The notes under the pieces were generated by a model that searched no databases, had not been told where the DNA came from, and worked only from the letters and a program-made list of their open reading frames with translations. Below are positions 26,201 through 38,200 of a stretch of DNA of 64,000 nt, piece after piece. Source of the stretch: Steromphala cineraria (lineage: Eukaryota; Mollusca; Gastropoda; Trochida; Trochidae); contig OU744734.1 in the NCBI GenBank assembly GCA_916613615.1, forward strand, positions 35,346,801 through 35,410,800, in the 5' to 3' direction. How positions within the stretch are numbered: position 1 is the stretch's first letter; each line of letters begins with the position of its first letter. Position numbers and translations under genes: made by a program.

Positions 26201-29200
26201 AAGCCGTTGAGCTGTGCCAATCTCGCGCACGTTTTTCATGATGTCCTCGCCAAACAACAAGTCTGGGGTTGTAACAGAGCTGGGAGAGCACAAACTTCTG
26301 TATTCGGGTCGAATGTCATTTCTGAGAGAGTCTTTCCTCTTCTGAATAATGAGTTGGTTAGTGTGGCCCAATATCTGCAGTGTGTCACCGTGAAGCTTCA
26401 TCAGTGATTCGAATAAGTCTCCAGGGATTTCTTCTTTTCGTTTGAAGACCATCTCGAGCGAACGTGATGTTGCTATGGAGCCTTTAATTACGCCAGTCTG
26501 AATAGCTTGTAGCTTCTTGTCGCTGTTTCTCGCAATGCCGGAGATATTATCCCATACTATCTTGTTCAATGTGGGCACGTTGAGCACTGGGCAGTTTTCT
26601 GGTGTCGAGTGAAATTTGAACTTCTCGTTAAGTCCCATATCGTTATCACTCCTCTCGTTATGTGCGTAGAGAACAAACAAGTCCTTAATCACACTGACCA
26701 AGTGACTATCAAGGGGCTCTCCCTTGTCTACAGTTAACCCAAGGTTATCTCGAAACTGTGCAAAGTATTCTCTGTCGCCATTGTTGTCACCCAGAGCTTC
26801 CGTCTCGTTAAGATCTCGCGCCTGCGCAGCAGGTGGTAATTGACCGCATGGGATTTCCTCATTGTCGTAATTTGTATCCAAATCATTTGATATGTCAAAA
26901 TTAGTTTCTGGAAACTCTAATTGGTCTTGCATTCTTTCAAAGCCCTCAGACATTGTTTTATTCATCGACCCTAATCCGCCGTTAACTTTACGGATTTCAG
27001 AAAGCAACTCAGTCATGACGCCGTCATAATTCTGGTTTGTGTTACTGTTAGGAAGTGTAAACTGTACACGTTTGTTAGACTTCTTAGTCTTGCTTTTGTC
27101 ATGTTTCTCTTTGGAAGTACCTGCCTCGGCAGTATTCCGTTTAGGGGAACCACTGTCCGCCATGTTACGTGAGCTGGCTCGAGTCAACAGCTTGAAATAA
27201 AATATTCAAAGTCAGGTAAGGCGCCGCAGGCCTGAATATTATCAGAATATGATAATAGTATATAAGCTAGGAAATAATGATAAATTATCTTTAAGTTCGT
27301 TCTTAGGCTTCCTCGGAAGCACAACGCTTAAGTTGGAACACGTGGTTAACCTTGTCCACTGACGAGATTTTCATACCACGTCTTGTCTGGCTGAAAGCAT
27401 GCTTCGCTATGATCTGGCGCATGCGCACTCGTAATCTCATGGGGCCTCGTTAGCACGAGACTGGTTGGTAGAATTAACTGTCTGCTAGTTTACAAAATAT
27501 CATTTACATATTGGAATATGGTGTTCATGATCAAAGAAATTTGATACAGAAATAAGACTCTAATGCAAGGACGAAACTTCTGTTAAACGTTTGATGTTTA
27601 CATGAAATGAATATATCCTTCTTTGTCTTATAAGAGGCCTAAAATTTTAGCTAAGATAAGAAAAACAGTTTTAATTGGTCTCTATGCGCATGAATGCATA
27701 CCCTATACATGTGTAAGCCTGATCCCCAGCTGTTCAGCCAACGAGAACATAAAGATGTCATGTATTGTAACAAGAGTGATCCCAAACATACCAACAGCTT
27801 AGGAGGCTGAATACCAACACCGAGAGTACTGTTGTTAAGCAAGGAAATTGAAATGAGAATAAAGTTTTAGCAGCTGATAGAATATGTGTTATTTACTCAC
27901 ATCTATCTGAGTGAGGATGTCAATGAATCCACAGCTATGCATGGACGAGCAGCAGAGAGCCTTCAGGACACCGAGCCACTCCGAGCTCAGAGAGTTACAT
28001 CTTGCCGTCAGTTCCGCACACAGAAGCGAGATCTTGTTAAGTCTGAAATACATTTTAATTACTTGTTCAGTGTTGGTTGACTAATTGATATGAGTACAGT
28101 TGGGGTAAACACTTTACCTCCCCTATGATCTAGGGGTTATTTTGGCATATTCTGAGAAGAATGGACTGCTTAAAATGGCAACCAGATCCTACTTCTCAAA
28201 ACTTTAAGAGACACCATGCTAAAAGAAGGGGGAAATTTTCCAAGGACCCCTTGCAAGGACAATGCTTGTACATTAAAGATATTGTTGTTTGATTAATTCT
28301 TCATGTTTCTCCACATTGTGTGCTTTCATTTAACTACAAAGCCACTCATTTGTTTCATAAATATGCTATCAAACAGAAGGTAAATGTTATTTTCTCTATA
28401 TCTAATCCATTTTCTACAAAAACTAAAAAAAGTATTGGACTGAATTCATTTATTTCATTTGAACCATAGCAGAGATATCATGTTCAGAATAAGCGAGTGG
28501 TTGAGTTAAAGTCAAACGCCGCTTGGTCATTACTTCAAGCGTTATCGATGGCATTTAAGTTGAAACACAAACAGAAAACCATAAAGCTATTGCACATAAT
28601 ATCAATCTATCCACATACTCAGACCGTATGACTTCATGTACATATCTAATTTTTATACTTGGGTCCATGCTATTGACCATAAAATCAAATTTGACTAAAC
28701 CAGATTATTTCGCTTGCAATATCTACAACAATAAGGTTGCCGACTTACGTCTCTGGAGCCTGAGAGTTGCAGATGTTGAGAATAGCATTGCAAACAAAGC
28801 TGTATCTGTTGGGTGGGTTCTCACTCAGTTGTTTAACCACACCTGGGTCAGGCTGTGTCCTGTCAGACAGAAATAAAAGTTTATAAAATTGTCATTGAAA
28901 AAACGATAATAATATATGGTGCCTTTTCTAGGTACTTATCTACATCATAATCCAGAAGAATTTGTACTTTCAAGGCAGCTAACAAGTGCTAAGCAATATA
29001 ATGCAGGTCCTATTTTCAGGAAGCCTTTTTAACAGCTTGGTGGACTGAGTGCAAGGGGGATGAAGTGTCTTGCATATGTGCCCAACAAAGTATGAGATCC
29101 AGGTCACCATTGGTCAAGAATTGACGCAGGTCTTTGGTGTGACAGGTCAGCATGTTAAACCTTCAACACTTAACTTATCTCCCAAAAATTATTTCAAGAA

Positions 29201-32200
29201 CCTGTGATTATGATAAGATGTAAACTTTGCTAATAAATAAAGGAAACTAAACAACTGTTTGTTATCCCTTTATTTAGAAACCGTTTAATTATAAGGTATG
29301 AATAACTAAAAGATTGATACATCGTTCCTAATAATTCATTATATCAAAGGATTTTATTTGTAATGAGTTTTATTCATAACTTGCAGACCATAATCATTGG
29401 GAGTGTGATTAAATATCAATATTTCAGTTGGTCCACTACCACATGATGTCAGAACTAAAAACTATTGTCATGTCATACATGCACTAATACAACACAAGTT
29501 ACTAACTGGCAAAACATTAAGGAATGAATGACTTCACCAACCTCTCAGTGCTGATAAGTTCGATCATGAAGGCGGGGTCCCAGCGGAGGTTTGATGTGGA
29601 AGGCATGACTGACATGTGGATTGTGGATTTCACCGTAGAATAGGAGGAGCTAAACATCTCAGAGAAGCGAGACTGAAATACATATGAATATGACATTAGA
29701 TTTTGAAGGAGCTTTTCACAACACAATCACATCCCTGAGAAGAAAAGACAAACACAAAAATCTACAAGGAAGTTTAGAACCTCAAAATGCACATCAACAC
29801 ATACTGATTGATCAAAATGATAGCTTTCTTTGAGGTAGGTCTTAAAGTTTTTCAGTTCTGCTCCAGAAATGTTTCCTTGGAAACTGCCAAAATAAGAAGT
29901 TGAAAATCACAAAAGGCACAACTTCAAATGTTTACTAATCCACATACCAAGTTTCATTGAGAAAAGTCTGACATATGATGAGTAAGTTCTGCAATGAAAT
30001 GATTACAGACAGACAGGGTGAATAACTTAATCCACTACTTTTACCTACTGGATTTTTGTTGTATAGATATTCCAACATGCTTATGACAGTAGTGTGACAT
30101 TTCAGGGTAGATCAATATGTCAGAAAAATTCATTTATTAAACAAATACATTTGTAAACAATATCTAGTATGAACAAGCTTTTACATCTTCAACTCATGCT
30201 AAAACATTGAAAGGCAAGAGTTAGATCCAACCTTGAGGAAGGTGCAAGCCGAGTAGATATCACACAGATAGGAGATGCAGCACCGCTTGGCAGACATACA
30301 CTCCCCCAGGTTACTTGACTCAGCCGTCTTCCACAGCATGTACAAGCTGAAACAACGAACAAATAGATGAAATTGTTTGTCAGATAATTTCTTTGCAATT
30401 GACAAGAAACTGACTTATGTCACACTACACTTTCAACAGGGGAATTGACTTTGAGTTGGGTACAGACTATAACTGTTGTATTCTGACTTTAACCTTAGTT
30501 AGTATTTTTCTGATACATTATTATTGTGAAATATTAATTCAAATCTTATTCATTCAAACTGCTAGTTCTCAAGGCTTCATCTGCGTTTCTATGACTGGCC
30601 ATTAATGTTAAGATTATCTAATTTATCATAGGTAATAACATTGGAAGAAAAATTCAAGACTTCTAAGAATTCAAAGAAGCAACAGAACTTTCTTCCAAGT
30701 TAAATGCAATGAAGCACCTCTTTTTGAAAGGGAAATATCAAGATTTTGTGAAAAGAAAAAACATGTTGGCCATTCATTACAATTTTTTTTTATCAAGACC
30801 AGGTTAACATTTATTCTGTAAAGCTTCTGTACTCCATGTCCCTAACTCAATGACTGAAAGGTGTTCACACTAAAATGGCCATTTGCTGTTTTCACTAGAC
30901 ACGTGACACCTTTTAATTGGAATACTAATAAATGGGTTGAGCTATGACAAGCTGGTGTCAAATAAGAAACAATTTGAAGAAATAAAGTTTTCTAAAAAAA
31001 CATGCAACAGTAATCAAAGATTTTTCTAGTTAAGCAATCTCTAAGGATTACAGTGTACACTCTTCTGTGTAAAGACTATGATATTTGAGAGTGTGACTGT
31101 ACTTACAATTCAAATGCCTGAGAGGTGAGATCCTGTGAGACAAGCAGGTACGTGTGATACTTGCGCAGTACACTGACCACACATAGTGCCAGGGTCGAGG
31201 TGAAGTTTCCTGCTAACGATGACTTGTTCTTCTTCAACAACACCTCCACATCAGGTAAATCTTTTAACATCTGAAAGAGCATGAACATGAGATGAAATAT
31301 GGACACATGATAACGTACATCATCTAACTAAGTCGAAAAAGCAAAAGAATCCTCCTAAGCAATAAAATGGATTCCTAAAATGCCGTGGCATAATTCATTC
31401 ACTGAAAAGCAATACAATTTGCATACTTGTGTACAACACATATGTCATTTGCAATCACATCAGAATTCATATTTGTATTACAATGCCCTAGGACAAAATA
31501 TCCCTTATCATGACATCAAGTCACAAAAAATGTTTTGCCTACGATCAGAGATGCCAACCCTATTTTGACCCAAAGTGTAATATTGGTTGAAATGGAGGTC
31601 AAAAAGTGTAATTTTGACTTTAAAAAGCGTAATACTTGTTAATCTTAAAAACTATTAAATATTAACTTACAGTCAAAATGTCCGCCTTTTACGACTTTGA
31701 AAACACAGTTAAAAATAAAAAGTATAAGCATCACCACATCTAGATGGCTTTAGGCACGACCATTCACTAAAATAATCCATTCTGTTATGTTGCTTGCTTG
31801 CGCTTTTTCCATTCCACTTTCATTGAGAAATTGCTTTTTAAAGTTTTTACTGGTCTTTTTGACATCGCATTTTTTCACCGATTAGCACTGTGACCCCGCT
31901 ATCAAACGAACATTTCAGAAATTAATACACGTGGCCATTCATTATGAAGCTCCTAACATCAAAATTGTTTGATCTTTTGACATAAAATAGTCTAATTCCT
32001 GACAGTATACTGGGAATGAGAACAATGCTACGAGTTTAGCGAATGCTACCGGTGTATTGGCATATCTGAACCTCTGTACCGGTGCCTCTTAGTACACTTC
32101 CCTGTGAAATTTCATCCACTTCACCGACTAACATAAATTAGCAAAAAAACGTAATTTGCAGCTGAGTAAGAGTAATAGCATAATTTAATGGTAAAAATCG

Positions 32201-35200
32201 TAGTAATTACGCCAAAAGCGTAATGGTTGGCATCTCTGTACGATGTGTCATTACAAATATGAGAATGCCAGGTTATCCACTTAAGCTCTGAGAGCAATTT
32301 TATCATTTTCTTTGATTTTGTGTATTAAACAAAACCCGATATGACTCACTATGTATACAAGACTTGTTTCGCAATGTAAATCTTTCCCTTCCTTTCTAAT
32401 CGAGATATATCATATTTCTCTTGTGTTGTAATCATTGACACTTGTATTTTACTCTTTTAAAGATATGTGTACAGAATACTAAACTTGGCAGCTTGATTAA
32501 CTATTCAGTGAGTGAAATTAAACGTACCTGACATATAAACTCCATGAGACCATTAATATTCAGTGAGTACTCCATGAGGTCAAAGAGGAAGGCGATATTG
32601 TCTACTAAGGGGAGATAACTAGAGTTACCCATAACAAAACTGCTAATATGTTCAAGAACAGCAGCCACACACTGCTCTGTCACAGAATGCTGGTCGTAGT
32701 AAGAAAGTTTTTGGAATTTCTGGAGAATGCCCTCGTAGTTATGTGTGACGACTGTTGTGGAAGTAGTACTGGCGGCTTCTCCTTCTTTTTCTTTCTTTTT
32801 CTTCACCTGGTCAATACATAATGACATTCAGTATCAACATGAAAATATTAACAATTAACAATTATTTTGTCAAAAATTTTCCTCAAAGGATTTAAATTTT
32901 TTTCACCACGCCAATTATCAAATTTAAAATCGAAACCGTCTGATTGCAGCCAAGTTTGTCGCATGTTCTGACGGAATGCCAGTTAGCCAATCAAAAAAGA
33001 TGACAGTAACTATGGTCACAGGTAAACTCCAGTGTACCATTCATAATACATGATCGCGGACATCCAGCTTCTTAAACATGATTGGTTGGCCAATGACTAG
33101 GTTTGTTCTGCCCTAAACTGGTTATAGAACATGTGACCTGTGGTCACACCATTCTGTAGAGGGAAATCCATGATTCCAGAAGTGTCAATATTTTGAAATT
33201 GACATTCCTTGGGACGTGGTCAATTTAATCTGACTGAAATATCACTTTTTTTAGAAATATACGCAACAAAATATTGTAACTAAATACAAAAGTGACCTCT
33301 TTGAGAAATTGAGAAGTTGTTGAGATGAGCGGAGAACAAGTTCAATGGATTTCATATACAAAGGTAGCATCCCTCATATTCTTTAAATTTCACCATCAAT
33401 TTATTTCCGTATTTCAATTTTTCATACTAATTTAAAATCAACTGACAATTTCAAACCAACATCAAATAGAAAGAAAGCATCACCAACCTTTCCAAGATCG
33501 CCACTACTTATATCCACACAGTTCCGCTTCCCGTATAACTTGACGATTTCCTTGGATATCTTCTTGAGTACATGTCTAGCCTCATCTCTTGCCTTGCCGA
33601 CACCATAAAGAACAATAAGTCGTTGGTTGCACTCGTGACTTGAGTACTCATCTTGAGGTATAGGGAAGTGAGTTGCAAACAGCATGTGGCGGGAGGGGCC
33701 TTTTGGAGGGGGCGGGGCGCTCTGGCCGTCAGTCATTGGAGCAATTGCTTGATCCTTCTCAGACTTGACTGACTTCACTGATGCTGTAATGTAGGACAAT
33801 ATCAACATGTACCTGTGCCCAAGTTTGAAACATGCCTCTTGTTAAACAGTCTAAGTAAACCTAGCCTCAATAATACTCGCTCAACTCCAATATTGAGTCT
33901 AACAAGATGTAACGGGTCGCATCAGCTGACCTATCGAATTGACCAATCAGGTCTTGTCTTACCAAGCCCCAATAGCCTACATTCGCACCTATCATGTTTA
34001 AGGATATAGGTTGTCGAAAGGTCAGCTGATGCGACCTGTTACTGTATCTTGCTGGACTCAATTTAGGAGTTGAGCGAGAATTATTAATGTTAGGTTTACT
34101 TAGACTGCTTGTTAAATGATGTCAGCTGGGAGATAAGAATTAGTCAGGCAGCCCATGGCTAATAGAAATGATTTTGGATTAGAAAATTGTAATGACTGAT
34201 GCACAAAAACAGTCCCACTTGAGACAGTAGTTACTTTAACAAAAGAAACCTCCGTGGGTTGAGAGTGAGTTACAAGACCAAAAGTTCAGGATTTCGGAGA
34301 TAAAGAGCCATAAAAGAGTATACTTCTTTTTCAGGGATGGCAACAGGGAAAAGAGTTTTCAGCTGAAATCTTAAAAGTCAGTACACGATTGGGGGGTGCA
34401 GGGGGGCAGAGCCCCCCAAAAGCTGAGAACATTTTAGTTATTTACACCTTATTTAGAGTCAAATAATTGATTAAAAGACAAAGGACATGGAACTTATAAT
34501 GAGCCAAATTATTAAATTATGTCAACTATTACTATTTTGAAAATGTCACTGTTTTAGATTCATTTTTCACATACTCAGTTCAGTAAATGTTTTCTAGCTA
34601 CAAGTTTATATATATACAGCACTATTGACACAGCAGGTATCACCTTGGCAATACGTGTCAGTGGGAGAAAGCAATGAGATTTTTAGGAAGTAGTGGAAGA
34701 TCTAAGAAAAGTGATGGGACTTTTTTATCAATACTAAACTGAAGTTTTCACAATAAAAAATATAATCCAGCTTAATCTTTAGTTTTTAGATCAATTTTTG
34801 ATTTTTTAAAAATAGATTGCACCTTGTACAACCTGATAGATTACCTTGAGTGCACTTAACATATATCAGCTGCACAAACCTTACTTAAAGAAAAGCTTTT
34901 AATTTTTCTTTTTTTTTTTCTTTTTTTTTTTTTTTTATTCCACATTTTTTTGATGCACATACATACAAATACCGGTTAAAATTGGATACCGGACACATTT
35001 GGATAGGATACAATTGGAGAATGGCAGTATTTATGATAAAGGGTAAATGAATCAATTAATAAATAAATGATGGCAACTTGACCAGAATTTTACAAACTTA
35101 TCATGTTGACATGAAGAAAAAGCTATGGCTTTTGTAATATCGTAGTAGTGCGATAACTCTCTTTGGATTCTACCCATAGATATGTTAGAGTCTTTGTTAT

Positions 35201-38200
35201 GGCATTTCAAGATCAGTTTCTTGATTAGGAGAATGATTATATTTAATGGATCGTTATTTTTGGATAAATATCCAAGCAAAATACATTTCTTTGTGAAGGT
35301 TATTCTTAGATGTGCTTTTGTATTGATCCAATGTTGGATATCTTTCCAAAGAGAGTTTATATATTGACATTCCCAGAATAAATGAGAAATGTCACACACT
35401 TCATGTTTGCAGAAAAGACATATTGGGGAGTCAATGTATCCAAGTTTATAGAGATAAGAGTTCACAGGTAAAATTCTATGGATAAGTCTATATTGAAACC
35501 ACCGTAGTTCCGTACATTCGGTACATCTGAAAGGCATTTCATTTATTAATTTCCACTCGGAATCAGAGTAACTTTCGTCAAATATCTCTTCCCATTTACG
35601 ATTATATGTATCTTTTTGAAAGGAATTGTCTAATAGGATATCGTAATAATGTTTTGATCCTTTGAGGTCCGCTCGAAGTTGGACGTGATTGTAAGGCAGT
35701 ATTGGGTTTTCCGGTATATAATCAGTGTCCTTTTCAAATTTGTTCAAGTACTCCTTGACCGCATTTTTCAGCCCAAAGAAGGTTAACGGATCACAATTGA
35801 CTTTATATATATTTATAAATTGTTCGTATGTTAATAAAATGCCTTTTTCAGTTACCAAGTCACTCACAAACTTTACACCAGCGGAGTACATGTTTTTATA
35901 GAAAACGGATTTCTTATTAATTTTTATGTTGTCATTGTACCAAATAAATTGAGAGTATATATTTCTGTTCAAAGATTTACATTTTGATAAATATAAACTC
36001 CATGCTTGTAACGTATCCTTCCAAAACATATTTGTTACCTTTGGAATAACAAAATCCTTTATATAGTTTGAATCCATTTCTAATACATTTGCAGGAAGGC
36101 TTTTATTATGGAATACGAAAAACGTCTTCTCACTAGATGTACAATAAAAGCGTTTCAACCACGATACCTTTTGTGCAGCTATGTAATGTTTAATTTGTGG
36201 AACTTTAATTCCCCCATTTAGTATACTACCTACAATTATATCCCGTTTCACTTTATCAGGTTTTCCTTTCCATATGAAATCGAAGCATTTCGATTGGAAG
36301 GATTGCAAAGTATGATCTGATGGTGATGGAATAGATGCGTAATTTTTGGTAACAACAATGATTTTAGGACAGTATTTCGACCTAGTGGGGTTAAAATTCG
36401 ACATTTCCAAATTTTCATTTGATTTTCAATATTGGTAAACTTCTCCATATAATTCTCTTCAATCATATTTTCAAGGTCAATGTGAAATTTTATCCCCAAT
36501 AACTTAAAAGAATGTACCCATTCCAGATTCCAATCTTTGCATAGCTTTATTCTGCTTTGTTTCTTTGATCCAATCCAAATTAATTTTGTTTTTTCAACAT
36601 TTACCTTAAGTCCTGAAAAACGTTCAAATAAGGTAAGGGTATTGAGAACTGCGTAGAGGCATTTTTCAGATCCATCTAACAATAAGGATATATCATCAGC
36701 AAATTGAGCTAAGAGATGTTCAATATTTCCTATTTTAATGCCCTTTACTTGTTTGTTGGTCTTAAGTAGTATTGTCAATATTTCTGTACAAAGAATAAAC
36801 AAGTAAGGAGAAATTGGGTCTCCTTGGCGACATCCTCTACTTAACCTAAAAAAGGAGGAGGGGAATCCATTTACGAGGACGCATGATTCCGAATTGTGGT
36901 ATAGTACATTTACCCATTTGCGAAAGGAGGGTCCGAAGTTAAAGAATTTAAGGACATTTTGTATGAATTTCCAATCAACGGAGTCAAAGGCTTTTTCAAA
37001 ATCCACTGACCTTAACAGACCTGGAATTTGGTATCTTTCTGTATGTTCCATTACATCATAAAACTGCCGTGTGACTTCAGCTATATATCTACCCGGAAGG
37101 AAGCCCTTTTGTTCTTCACTTATCATGGTTATAAGAACTGTTTTAAGGCGACACGTGATTGCAGCCGAGGCAAGTTTATAGGAAACATTAAGCAAAGATA
37201 TAGGTCTCCAATTTTTTAAATAGCGTTTTGATTTATTTTCTTTTGGAATGCAAGTAATAACACCCTGTTTTTGCGTAATAGATAGTGAACCCGTTCGGTA
37301 GGCATAATTTAATGAATTTAATAAGTATTTATTTAAATCTCGCCAAAAGAACTTGATAAATTCGACGGTAAAACCATCCGAGCCTGGACTTTTATCATTT
37401 TTCATAAGCTTTAAAGCCGATAGTACTTCATCGTAAGTAAGTTCTCCTTCAAGTTCGGCCGATTCATGGTCTTCAAGCTTAGTGCTGGCTTCTTTGGGGA
37501 TTATTTCATCAAGATCAACATCACAACAATCTCTGCTAGAGTATAACGACTTATAGAATTTCACAGTTTCCTCCAAAATATCAACAGTTGAATTCAACAA
37601 ATTACCATCTTTGTCCTCTAACTCTGTAATTGCTGTGTTTAAGAAATTTCGCGATTCTAATTTCAAAAAGAATTTGGTTGGTTTCTCGCCCTTTTCTATC
37701 CATTTAGCCTTTGATCGTATGAAGCTTCCTTTCGCTCTGATAGTATTAATTTCTTCAAGTTCAGAATTTGTAGCTTTTATTTCCTTCGAAATATCTTCCT
37801 TTTCTCTGATTATATTCGTTTTATCTAAATCTATTGTTAGTCTCTTTAATGTTATGTTCAATTCAGTTTCAGCATTTTCCATTTTCTTCTTTTTAGTACT
37901 GGCAAACAGTATAGATTTCCCCCTTATCATCAACAGAATCCCAAAAGAAGCTGATCACATATGGAAAAAACATCTTCATTATCCCTTACACGATATTGAT
38001 TCAATGTTTCCGTGAGAGTTTGTTTCACCATATTAACATATTCTTTATCGTATAACAATGAATTATTAAATTTCCAAAAGCCCTTCCCTCGTTTTACTTA
38101 ATTAATTTTGATGGTAAGTTCGAGAAGTGAATGGTCAGTTTTGAAACCTGGGTTAATAGAGGTAGACGTAACAGACGAGAGTAAGTTATGCGAGATTAGA

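Larger units (their letters stand above)
22661..27475 (-). mobile_element. DIRS-type tyrosine-recombinase retrotransposon, structurally complete
   Basis: On the minus strand: gag-like frame, RT/RNase H, a DIRS-specific C-terminal domain, then a tyrosine recombinase, all in overlapping frames. The termini are inverted: a 33-bp core (CATGAGATTACGAGTGCGCA...) at 22742-22774 is exactly inverted at 27409-27441. An internal complementary region (22851-22972) is the exact inverse of the right-side outer 85 bases (22661-22745) joined to the outer 40 bases of the other end (27435-27475). This is the DIRS hallmark used to form circular DNA. AATT occurs at both borders and at the internal junction; no ordinary target duplication, as expected. 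Sits in MED12 intron 23 in sense orientation. Confidence 0.95.

Noticed and set aside
34400..34416. GC hairpin as a terminator
   Set aside because: The eukaryotic context and its position inside a hAT-like element make it a repeat feature, not a terminator.
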